DNA from: Tepidiphilus sp.
Lineage (GTDB): Bacteria > Pseudomonadota > Gammaproteobacteria > Burkholderiales > Rhodocyclaceae
Reading direction: 5' to 3'
Length of the DNA: 17,620 bases
Assembly (NCBI GenBank): GCA_028684345.1
Contig: JAQUGB010000020.1
Span: forward strand, 1-17,620
A program made the position numbers and the translations under genes. This document shows positions 9,136-16,175 of this stretch, in pieces (position 1 is the stretch's first letter; every line of letters begins with the position of its first letter). The notes under the pieces were generated by a model. That model saw only the letters and a program-made list of their open reading frames with translations. It did no database searches and was not told the origin of the DNA.

Positions 9136-11244
9136 ATGGCAGGAGAGCGGACCTTGATCGATTGGCGAACGTGGTTCGTGCCTTCGAAAATGCGCTTGCT
9201 GGCGGCGCCGGTGTTCATCTTCATCGTGCTGTCGATGATGGTGCTGCCGCTGCCGCCCTTTGCGCTGGATCTCTTCTTCACGTTCAACATCGCCATGTCG
9301 GTCGTGGTGCTGTTGGTGGCGATGTATACCGTGCGCCCGCTGGATTTTTCGGTATTTCCCACCGTGTTGCTGGTCACTACGCTGCTGCGCCTTGCGCTGA
9401 ACGTGGCGTCCACTCGCGTGGTGCTGCTACACGGACACACGGGGCCGGATGCGGCCGGGCGGGTGATCGAATCCTTTGGTCAGTTCCTCGTCGGTGGCAA
9501 CATGGCCATCGGCATCGTAGTGTTCGTGATTCTGGTGATCATCAACTTCGTGGTGATCACCAAGGGTGCCGGGCGCATCGCCGAGGTGAGTGCGCGCTTC
9601 ACCCTCGATGCCATGCCCGGCAAGCAGATGGCGATCGACGCGGATTTGAATGCCGGTCTCATCGATGAAGCGGAGGCGCGGCGCCGGCGCAAGGAAATTT
9701 CGCAGGAGGCCGATTTCTACGGCGCGATGGATGGTGCGTCGAAGTTCGTGCGCGGCGACGCGGTGGCTGGAATCCTGATCCTGCTGATCAATATCCTGGG
9801 CGGGCTCATCGTCGGGGTGGTCGGTCACGGCATGGATCTGTCGCGCGCGGCCGATGCCTACGTGATCCTGACGATCGGCGATGGGCTGGTGGCGCAGATT
9901 CCGGCGCTGATGGTGTCGATCGCCGCCGGTATGGTGGTGTCGCGGGTGGGCGAGGAGTCGATGGATCTGGGAGGGTTGTTGATCCAGCAGGTCTTCACCA
10001 ACCCGCAGGTGTTGGCTCTGGCGGCCAGTATCCTTTTGGTGATGGGCATGATTCCCGGGATGCCGAACTTCGTTTTCCTGCTCATCGGAGGCACCCTGGG
10101 GTGGATGGCATGGAAACGTTGGGCGAACGAACGTCGGCTGGCGGAGGAGCCGGAAACCGTTGCGCCTGCCGCCGTTGCGCCGCAGGAAGAGGTGATCGAG
10201 GCGAGCTGGGACGACGTGCAGCCGGTCGACGTCCTGGGACTGGAAATCGGCTACCGTCTCATCCCGCTCGTCGATCAGTCGCAAGGCGGGGAGCTGCTCA
10301 AGCGCATCCGGGGGCTGCGCAAGCGGTTTGCCCAGGAGGTGGGCTTTCTGCCCGCACCCGTCCATATCCGCGACAATCTCGAACTCAGGCCCAACGCCTA
10401 CCGTATCCTGCTCAAAGGGGTGGAGATCGGCAGCGGCGAAGTCTATCCCGGGCAATATCTGGCGATCGATCCGGGGCAAGTGCTCGGCCCGATAGAGGGG
10501 CGACCCGGTAAGGATCCCGCCTTTGGCCTGCCGGCGAAGTGGATCGACGCCGGGCTGCGCGAGCGGGCGCACGCGTTGGGCTATACGGTGGTCGATACCG
10601 CCACGGTCATTGCCACGCACCTCAACCAGGTACTCGTCGAGCATGCCGGTGAACTGCTGGGTCGCGAGGAGACGCAGGCACTGCTCGATCGCATCAAGAA
10701 AGAATCTCCCAAACTCGTCGAGGACCTGGTGCCCACCGTGGTGCCGGTGACGACGGTGCAGAAGGTGCTGCAATATCTGCTCGAGGAAGGGGTGGCGATC
10801 CGTGACATGCGCACCATCCTCGAAACTTTGGCCGAATGGGCGCCGAAGACGCAGGATCCGGTGGAGCTCACCAGCCGGGTGCGTGAAGCCTTGGGACGTG
10901 CCATCGTGCAGTCGCTCGCACCCGGCAGCGGCAAGGTTCCCGTCTTGATGCTGGATCCGGCGCTCGAGCGTATCCTGATGCAGGCCGTGGGTGCGGGCGG
11001 AGGTAAGCCGGGGGCGATCGAACCGGGTTTGGCCGACACTTTGCTACGCCAGAGCGGGTTGGCCGTGCAACGTCTGGAGCAGCAGGGGCTGGCGCCCATT
11101 TTGCTCGTGCCGCCGCAGCTGCGCTGGTTGCTCGCCCGTTTCTTGCGCCGTGCCGTGCCGACGCTGCGCGTGATCTCCACCAGCGAGATGCCCGAGGAGC
11201 GCTCGATCGAGATCGTGGAGATGATCGGTTCGCCCGCGTCGTGA
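9136..11244 (+). CDS. flhA: Flagellar export gate protein FlhA
   Basis: A 702-residue member of the FHIPEP family, the nonameric platform of the flagellar type III secretion gate. It has about eight transmembrane helices in residues 20-330. A cytoplasmic loop carries the FHIPEP signature (GRIAEVSARFTLDAMPGKQM at 146-165, then AIDADLNAGLIDEAEARRRR at 166-185), including acidic residues linked to proton-driven export. A cytoplasmic C-terminal domain (about 350-702) docks chaperone-substrate complexes. The length is normal. ATG 9136 has GGGAG (9124-9128) 7 bases upstream. A strong terminator lies 22 bases after the stop, so most flhBA transcripts probably end before flhF. Confidence 0.97.
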   Translation: MAGERTLIDWRTWFVPSKMRLLAAPVFIFIVLSMMVLPLPPFALDLFFTFNIAMSVVVLLVAMYTVRPLDFSVFPTVLLVTTLLRLALNVASTRVVLLHGHTGPDAAGRVIESFGQFLVGGNMAIGIVVFVILVIINFVVITKGAGRIAEVSARFTLDAMPGKQMAIDADLNAGLIDEAEARRRRKEISQEADFYGAMDGASKFVRGDAVAGILILLINILGGLIVGVVGHGMDLSRAADAYVILTIGDGLVAQIPALMVSIAAGMVVSRVGEESMDLGGLLIQQVFTNPQVLALAASILLVMGMIPGMPNFVFLLIGGTLGWMAWKRWANERRLAEEPETVAPAAVAPQEEVIEASWDDVQPVDVLGLEIGYRLIPLVDQSQGGELLKRIRGLRKRFAQEVGFLPAPVHIRDNLELRPNAYRILLKGVEIGSGEVYPGQYLAIDPGQVLGPIEGRPGKDPAFGLPAKWIDAGLRERAHALGYTVVDTATVIATHLNQVLVEHAGELLGREETQALLDRIKKESPKLVEDLVPTVVPVTTVQKVLQYLLEEGVAIRDMRTILETLAEWAPKTQDPVELTSRVREALGRAIVQSLAPGSGKVPVLMLDPALERILMQAVGAGGGKPGAIEPGLADTLLRQSGLAVQRLEQQGLAPILLVPPQLRWLLARFLRRAVPTLRVISTSEMPEERSIEIVEMIGSPAS

Positions 11245-11265
11245 TGCACCCGTCGTCGGCCGGAG

Positions 11266-11291
11266 AAAAGCGGGGTTTACCCCGCTTTTTT
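11266..11291 (+). terminator. Rho-independent terminator downstream of flhA
   Basis: AAAAGCGGGG (11266-11275) and CCCCGCTTTT (11280-11289) form a perfect 10-bp stem with the loop TTTA, and the T-run continues to 11291. The A-tract on the left would let it work in part on the other strand too. It separates flhBA from flhF-flhG-fliA-motCD. Confidence 0.9.
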
Positions 11292-11316
11292 CATGCGACG
11301 AGCCCAGAGGGCAGCC

Positions 11317-11324
11317 GCCGATAA
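11317..11324 (+). promoter_or_regulatory. Sigma28-like -10 element (GCCGATAA) upstream of flhF
   Basis: GCCGATAA is an exact match to the E. coli FliA -10 consensus and lies 48 bases before the flhF ATG, just after the flhA terminator. The expected -35 (TAAA about 15 bases upstream, near 11298-11301) is not present; ACGA stands there. It may be a weak or non-canonical FliA promoter that would let FliA act on its own operon, or a chance match. Confidence 0.35.
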
Positions 11325-11372
11325 TGGGATCGAGGGGCCGACCGGACGGCCCGTGCATGGGGGAGCAGCCAG

Positions 11373-12827
11373 ATGGACGTCAAACGCTATTTCGCACCGA
11401 CAGCCCGTGAGGCGCTGCGGCAGCTCAAACAGGAACTGGGCGCGGATGCGATCGTTCTGGCGAACCGCTCCGTCGAGGGTGGCGTCGAGATTCTGGCGCT
11501 GCCGGCCGACGCGGTGGGGGCGTTGCCCGGTGGGTCGAGCGCCGCCGCGACGGCGCCTCGGCAGGCTGAGTCGGCAGGCGGGCGCAAGCGGGCCGCGGCC
11601 GCGGCCTATGCCCAAGCGTCTGCCCCCGAGGAAGAGCCGGTGGTGACGCTCTCCTCTCGCGGACCGCAGCGGCGCAGTGCCCCCGAGATCAAGCCATTCG
11701 CTCCGCCGCGCATGGAGACACCGGAATACGTCGTGCGTAAGGAAGAGGAGGAGGCCGAGCGCATTCGCCGAGCGATGGAGGCGGCGCGCAAGGAGCCGCC
11801 AGTACCGGAACCGTTGCGCGAGCCGGGTTGGTTCGGTGCGGCGCCCGTCGAGCCCCCGTCTTCGCCGGCGCTGGAGGGCCGCATCGAGGCCCTGCAGGAA
11901 CAAAACGCCCTGCTCGCACGGCAACTGGGCAAGATCCAGGAGATGATCGAGCGGCAACTCGCCGGATTCGCCTGGAACGAAGCGGTGCGCAAGGCGCCGG
12001 CCCGCGCGAGGCTGCTCGGTGAGATGCTGGAGGCGGGATTTTCGCCGGCGCTTGCGCGCGAGGTGTGCGATCGCATCGAGGCGACCGAGGATTGGGACGC
12101 GGCGCGCGAAGCGGCCATGGCTCGGTTGGGGGCGCGGCTGGAGGTGGTCGGCAGCGACGACGATCTGATCGACCGCGGCGGCGTCTATGCCATCGTCGGC
12201 CCGACGGGCGTGGGCAAGACGACCACCACCGCCAAGATCGCCGCCCGCTGCGTGGTGCGCCACGGCGCGGCGCGGGTGGCGCTCATCACCACCGACGGCT
12301 ACCGCATCGGCGCTCATGAACAGCTGCGCATCTATGGGCGTATCCTGGGGGTGCCGGTGTTTGCCGCGCGCGACGCGAACGATCTGCGTGCCACGCTCAG
12401 TGAGCTGCGTGGCCGACACATGGTGCTCATCGACACCATCGGCATGAGCCAGCGCGACAAGGCGGTGACCGAGCAGGTGGCCATGCTCATGGGCGCGGGG
12501 CCGGTGCGCCGGCTCGTGTGCCTCAACGCCACGAGCCGGGGCGATACGCTCGACGACGTCGCCCGCGCGTTTGGAGGCGAAGGGCTTGCCGGCTGCATCT
12601 TCACCAAGGTCGACGAGGCGGCCACGATCGCCGCGGCGCTGGACGTGGCGATCCGGCATCGACTGCGCGTGCACTACGTCGCCAATGGACAGCGCGTCCC
12701 GGAGGATCTGCACTTGCCCAACCGTGCCTGGCTGTTGCAGCGGGCATTCCGCGGTGCGGGAGCCGAACGGGTGACGATGGCGGCCGACGAGGCGGCATTG
12801 TGGTTGGCGGCGGCGGTCGGGGCGTGA
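11373..12827 (+). CDS. flhF: Flagellar placement SRP-type GTPase FlhF
   Basis: A 484-residue signal-recognition-particle-type GTPase that places and starts assembly of polar flagella. The start MDVKRYFAPTAREALRQLK is typical of FlhF. Residues about 45-170 are a low-complexity Ala/Pro/Glu-rich basic (B) region, about 180-265 the N domain, and about 270-480 the G domain. G-domain motifs are G1 GPTGVGKTT (276-284), the following TTDGYRIGAHEQLRIYG, G3 DTIGM (354-358) and G4 TKVDE (411-415), all intact. GGGAG (11361-11365) lies 7 bases before the ATG. It heads the flhF-flhG-fliA-motC-motD cluster, and its TGA is 14 bases before the flhG ATG. Confidence 0.95.
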   Translation: MDVKRYFAPTAREALRQLKQELGADAIVLANRSVEGGVEILALPADAVGALPGGSSAAATAPRQAESAGGRKRAAAAAYAQASAPEEEPVVTLSSRGPQRRSAPEIKPFAPPRMETPEYVVRKEEEEAERIRRAMEAARKEPPVPEPLREPGWFGAAPVEPPSSPALEGRIEALQEQNALLARQLGKIQEMIERQLAGFAWNEAVRKAPARARLLGEMLEAGFSPALAREVCDRIEATEDWDAAREAAMARLGARLEVVGSDDDLIDRGGVYAIVGPTGVGKTTTTAKIAARCVVRHGAARVALITTDGYRIGAHEQLRIYGRILGVPVFAARDANDLRATLSELRGRHMVLIDTIGMSQRDKAVTEQVAMLMGAGPVRRLVCLNATSRGDTLDDVARAFGGEGLAGCIFTKVDEAATIAAALDVAIRHRLRVHYVANGQRVPEDLHLPNRAWLLQRAFRGAGAERVTMAADEAALWLAAAVGA

Positions 12828-12841
12828 TCGAGGAGAGCGTC

Positions 12842-13624
12842 ATGCGTGAAATACTCGGAGACCAGGCAGGAACCCTGAGGCGGCTTTTCCGGCAGCGACC
12901 GCCAACCGTCTGTACGGTGTTCTCCACGGGTGCGGGGTGGGCGGATCACACGATGCGGCTCGCTCGTCGGCTGGCGCGCCGCTCGGGACCGGTCCTCGTC
13001 GTCGACGAAGCGGTCTCCAGCCAGACTCTACCCGAGGCGGCCGGGGCGGGCCGCACGGCCGATCTATTGAGTGCTCTGGGCTCGACCGAACGTGCGATCC
13101 GCCTCCTCGTGGCGCTGCCCGGGGGCGTGAGTTATCTCAACGTGAAGGCGGCGGCGCTCGCGCTTCCTTTGCTCGACGAGATGCGGCGTGAGCGCCTGCT
13201 GCGTTCGTTTCAAACCTTGTTGCGACCCTTCGAAACGGTGCTGGTCCATGCGGGCCGGGGCGATGCGGCCGATGCGTCTGCCTTTCTGACGAGTGCGCCG
13301 AGTGCCGTGGTGCTGGCCGAACTGTCGGCCGACGGTGTGCGTGAAGCGCTCGGCCGGGCTCAGGATGCCACTTTGCATGGGCGATCGCGCCTCGGCGTCG
13401 TGACGGTGGGTGGTCGCGATGCCGCCGAGGCCGAGGCTTTCGTGCGCGAGTTGCAAGGAATATGGTGGCGCAAACTCTCTTTACGGGTGGCAGGCTGGAG
13501 TCGGCTCGAAACCCTCGATGCGCGCGCATGGCAGGCGATAACCGGCGAGGACGGGGGAATGGCCAAGTCACCCGGTTGGCCTTCGGGGGCGGTCGGAACC
13601 AAGGCAGGGACGAAATCATGGTGA
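12842..13624 (+). CDS. flhG: FlhG/FleN-like protein with degenerate ATPase motifs
   Basis: A 260-residue protein in the flhG position between flhF and fliA. Its N terminus has DQAGTLR (7-13), the FlhG element that in B. subtilis stimulates FlhF GTPase through a conserved Gln (here Gln8). The following fold resembles MinD/ParA ATPases (strand-loop-helix at 22-46, then VLVVDEA), but the deviant Walker A is gone. Where FlhG has GKGGVGK(S/T), this protein has TGAGWADH (29-36), so both signature lysines are missing (Gly30 and Asp35). The Walker B-like VIDTAAG region reads VLVHAGRG (133-140). It is probably a pseudo-ATPase. The C-terminal 25 residues are Gly/Lys-rich, with no clear membrane helix. 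ATG 12842 is preferred because AGGAG lies 6 bases upstream; GTG 12824, overlapping the flhF stop, is possible. The 3' end overlaps fliA by 7 bases. Confidence 0.8.
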   Translation: MREILGDQAGTLRRLFRQRPPTVCTVFSTGAGWADHTMRLARRLARRSGPVLVVDEAVSSQTLPEAAGAGRTADLLSALGSTERAIRLLVALPGGVSYLNVKAAALALPLLDEMRRERLLRSFQTLLRPFETVLVHAGRGDAADASAFLTSAPSAVVLAELSADGVREALGRAQDATLHGRSRLGVVTVGGRDAAEAEAFVRELQGIWWRKLSLRVAGWSRLETLDARAWQAITGEDGGMAKSPGWPSGAVGTKAGTKSW

Positions 13625-14544
13625 CGGCTGCGTTGGCGCCCTCTGGTAAAAAAATACGAGCTGAGGGAAAATCCCCCCTGTGGGCGGGGTTCGTGCGTAG
13701 GTCCGAGGCGCGCGATCCGTCGAAACGCAAGGTCGCATGGATGCTGGACGAGACAGGCAAGCCGGACATGGCGGCACTGGTACGGGCGTATGCGCCGATG
13801 GTCAAGCGCATCGCCATGCACCTGGTCAACCGTTTGCCGCCGAACGTGGAGCTGGACGATCTCGTCCAATGCGGCATGATGGGGCTGGTGGAGGCCATCG
13901 AGCGCTATCGCGACGATGATCGTGCCGAATTCGAGACTTACGCGCTCGCCCGGATCCGCGGTGCCATGATCGATGCCTTGCGCGAGAACGACTGGGTTCC
14001 GCGCCAGCTGCGCAAGGAAATGCGCCGCGTCGAGGAGGTGATCGCGGCGCTCGAGCAGCACCTGGGGAGAGCTCCCAGTGAGAGGGAAGTGGCCGAAGCG
14101 CTCGGCATCGAACTCGAGGCCTATCAAAAGCTGCTCTCCAAGGCCAAGGGTCACCAGATCCTTTATTTCGATGATTTGATGTACGAACCCGAAGCGGGCG
14201 AGGATTTTCTCGAGCGCCATCTCGGGGATGACGAGCCAGGCCCCCAGGATCTCACCGAATCGGCCGAACTGCGGGCGCAATTGGTAAAGAAGATCATCGA
14301 CTTGCCGGAAAAGGAAAAGCTGGTGCTCTCGCTCTATTACGACCACGAGCTCAATTTCAAAGAGGTCGGCGCAGTTCTCGGGGTGAGCGAATCGCGGGTG
14401 TCGCAACTGCACGCGCAAGCCATTTTGCGCCTGCGCTCCTTCCTGCTGGGGGAGAAATCCCCGCTGCCACGGGCCCGTCGAGGACGCCCGCCCAAAGCGG
14501 GCCGTATTGCCGAGCGGCCCGACACCACGGCGGATGAAACCTGA
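13618..14544 (+). CDS. fliA: RNA polymerase sigma-28 factor FliA, with extended termini
   Basis: The flagellar sigma factor that directs RNA polymerase to late motility promoters. Region 2 is clear (APMVKRIAMHLVNRLPPNVE, DDLVQCGMMGLVEAIERY, ALARIRGAMIDALRENDWVPR), as are region 3 (LGRAPSEREVAEALGI) and region 4 (LPEKEKLVLSLYYDHELNFK, EVGAVLGVSESRVSQLHAQA). At 308 residues it is about 70 longer than E. coli FliA (239). A basic N-terminal 41 residues precede the usual start, and about 33 residues follow the last helix, including RRGRPPKAGR (287-296), an AT-hook-like motif. ATG 13618 has AGGGA 7 bases upstream and overlaps the flhG stop. ATG 13741 (codon 42, AAGG 8 bases upstream) would give a start like other FliA proteins. 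Gene identity is near certain; the start is not. Confidence 0.93.
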   Translation: MVTAALAPSGKKIRAEGKSPLWAGFVRRSEARDPSKRKVAWMLDETGKPDMAALVRAYAPMVKRIAMHLVNRLPPNVELDDLVQCGMMGLVEAIERYRDDDRAEFETYALARIRGAMIDALRENDWVPRQLRKEMRRVEEVIAALEQHLGRAPSEREVAEALGIELEAYQKLLSKAKGHQILYFDDLMYEPEAGEDFLERHLGDDEPGPQDLTESAELRAQLVKKIIDLPEKEKLVLSLYYDHELNFKEVGAVLGVSESRVSQLHAQAILRLRSFLLGEKSPLPRARRGRPPKAGRIAERPDTTADET

Positions 14545-14549
14545 CGACG

Positions 14550-15314
14550 ATGGATGCGACCAGCCTCATCGGCCTCGTCCTCGGGCTGGCGGCCATCGTC
14601 GTCGGTCAGATCCTCGAAGGGGGGCACATCGGCTCCCTGCTGCAGCCAACGGCGTTCCTCATCGTCTTCGGCGGCACGACGGGAGCCGTGCTGTTGCAAA
14701 CCCCTTTGCCCATATTCGTAGGCGCTTTGCGTCTGCTCAAATGGGTCTTCGTCACCCCCGCAGATGATTCCAATGCGCTCATCGAGAAAACCACGGAATG
14801 GGGGCGTATCGCTCGGCGTGACGGCCTTTTGTCACTGGAAGCGCGGATCGCTCAGGAAAGGGATCCCTTCGTGCAGAAAGGGCTCCAACTACTCGTCGAC
14901 GGCATCGAGCCGAATCGAATGCGCGAGGTGCTCGAGACCGAGATCGACATGGCCGAGGAACAGTTGAAACTGCGTGCCAAGGTGTGGGAATCGGCTGGTG
15001 GTTATTCTCCCACCATCGGCATTCTCGGAGCTGTGATGGGGCTCATCCACGTGATGGAAAACCTCGCCGATCCTTCTCAGCTGGGCGCAGGCATCGCCGT
15101 GGCTTTCGTGGCCACCATCTACGGCGTGGGTGCGGCCAACCTCATTTTCATCCCGGTGTCGAAGAAGCTGATGACCCACATCCACACGCTCACGGTGCAA
15201 CGCCAAATGCTCGTCGATGGACTCGTGGGAATCGCCCAAGGGGATAATCCGAGGCTGATCGAAAGCAGGATGGGTTCGTATCTGGCCGAGATTCGTTCAG
15301 GCACTTCCTCCTGA
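14550..15314 (+). CDS. motC: Flagellar motor stator protein MotC (MotA/PomA family)
   Basis: A 254-residue inner-membrane stator subunit. Four hydrophobic segments lie at about 5-23, 33-52, 150-170 and 180-203. The cytoplasmic loop between the second and third carries the torque-related charged residues Arg89/Arg90 and Glu97 in GRIARRDGLLSLEARI (85-100). Pro154 and Pro202 match the conserved channel prolines. The length and sequence are closer to PomA and Pseudomonas MotC (about 250) than to E. coli MotA (295). ATG 14550 is 5 bases after the fliA stop with only a poor Shine-Dalgarno sequence, which suggests translational coupling. The next gene is its partner, motD. Ion specificity cannot be settled from sequence alone. 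Confidence 0.94.
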   Translation: MDATSLIGLVLGLAAIVVGQILEGGHIGSLLQPTAFLIVFGGTTGAVLLQTPLPIFVGALRLLKWVFVTPADDSNALIEKTTEWGRIARRDGLLSLEARIAQERDPFVQKGLQLLVDGIEPNRMREVLETEIDMAEEQLKLRAKVWESAGGYSPTIGILGAVMGLIHVMENLADPSQLGAGIAVAFVATIYGVGAANLIFIPVSKKLMTHIHTLTVQRQMLVDGLVGIAQGDNPRLIESRMGSYLAEIRSGTSS

Positions 15315-15326
15315 GCGGGGCGCACC

Positions 15327-16175
15327 ATGGCGAGGCGCAGGAAATCTTCCGAAGAACACGAGAATCTGGAGCGCTGGCTGGTGAGTTATGCCGACTTCAT
15401 CACATTGCTCTTCGCGTTCTTCGTGGTGATGTACGCCCTGTCTTCCCTCAACGAGGGAAAATATCGCGTTTTATCCGAATCCCTCCATCAAGCCTTTCGT
15501 GCTGGCATCATCGTGCCCCAAACCGGTGAAGTGAAGGAGCAAATTCCGATACCGGCCGTCGTCAGCGGCGTACCGCTGCCGGTGCCGCAGCGGGGGGATC
15601 AGGGGAGCGAGCGCGGCGAAGAGCGGGTGCGCCAGGCGCTTGCAACCACCGCCCACGCCGCTTCGGCTTTGCGTGCCGCGCTTCAGCCTTTGATCGAGAG
15701 CGGTCAGGTCACGGTGAGCGAGGGAGCGTTCGGGGTGACCGTGGAGATCGACGCTGGCATCCTCTTTCCCAGTGGTGAAGCAACGCTTGGCCCGATGGCG
15801 ATCGCCATCCTCAGACAAGTGGCCAACGTTCTGGCGTATGCCGGCGATGGGCCGATCTGGGTCGAAGGTCACACGGACAACGTTCCCTTGCGCCGAGGGG
15901 CGCGCTACCCCTCCAACTGGGAACTATCCGCGGCCCGGGCGGCAGCGGTCGTGCGGCTCTTCGAGGAGCAAGGGGTGGCATCGTCCCGCCTCGCTGCGGT
16001 AGGCTACGCCGATCAGCGCCCCATCGCGGACAATGCCACCGAGGAAGGGCGGCAGAAGAACCGTCGTGTGACGATCAGGCTCGAATCCCTCATCGATTCC
16101 GGTGGGGTTAGTGCGACATCCGCTCTGCCCGCCCAAGAAGGAGCTATCGGCAGCATTCTTCCTCCGTCGCCCTGA
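15327..16175 (+). CDS. motD: Flagellar motor stator protein MotD (MotB/PomB family)
   Basis: A 282-residue partner of MotC that anchors the stator to peptidoglycan. After a short basic cytoplasmic N terminus it has one membrane helix beginning YADFITLLFAFFVVMYALSS (21-40), with the essential ion-carrying Asp at 23 (E. coli MotB Asp32). A Pro-rich linker (62-90) and a C-terminal OmpA-like peptidoglycan-binding domain follow: LFPSGEATL (146-154), VEGHTDNVP (179-187), SNWELSAARAAAVVRLF (196-212) and NRRVTI (245-250). Phe rather than Cys or Leu follows the Asp. The ribosome-binding site is weak. The last 32 bases overlap the 3' end of pyrD on the other strand, and I see no terminator there. Confidence 0.94.
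   Translation: MARRRKSSEEHENLERWLVSYADFITLLFAFFVVMYALSSLNEGKYRVLSESLHQAFRAGIIVPQTGEVKEQIPIPAVVSGVPLPVPQRGDQGSERGEERVRQALATTAHAASALRAALQPLIESGQVTVSEGAFGVTVEIDAGILFPSGEATLGPMAIAILRQVANVLAYAGDGPIWVEGHTDNVPLRRGARYPSNWELSAARAAAVVRLFEEQGVASSRLAAVGYADQRPIADNATEEGRQKNRRVTIRLESLIDSGGVSATSALPAQEGAIGSILPPSP

Noticed and set aside
9427..10773. A 448-codon open frame antisense to flhA.
   Set aside because: It is a shadow of flhA codon bias; the His/Arg/Asp-rich translation resembles no protein family and flhA is clearly real.
11277..12713. A 478-codon open frame antisense to flhF.
   Set aside because: It is a GC-driven shadow that starts within the flhA terminator and has no domain or ribosome-binding support.
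14486..14502. A 6-bp hairpin GCCCGC/GCGGGC near the end of fliA.
   Set aside because: It lies inside coding sequence and has no T-tract, so it is not a terminator; such stems are common at this GC content.
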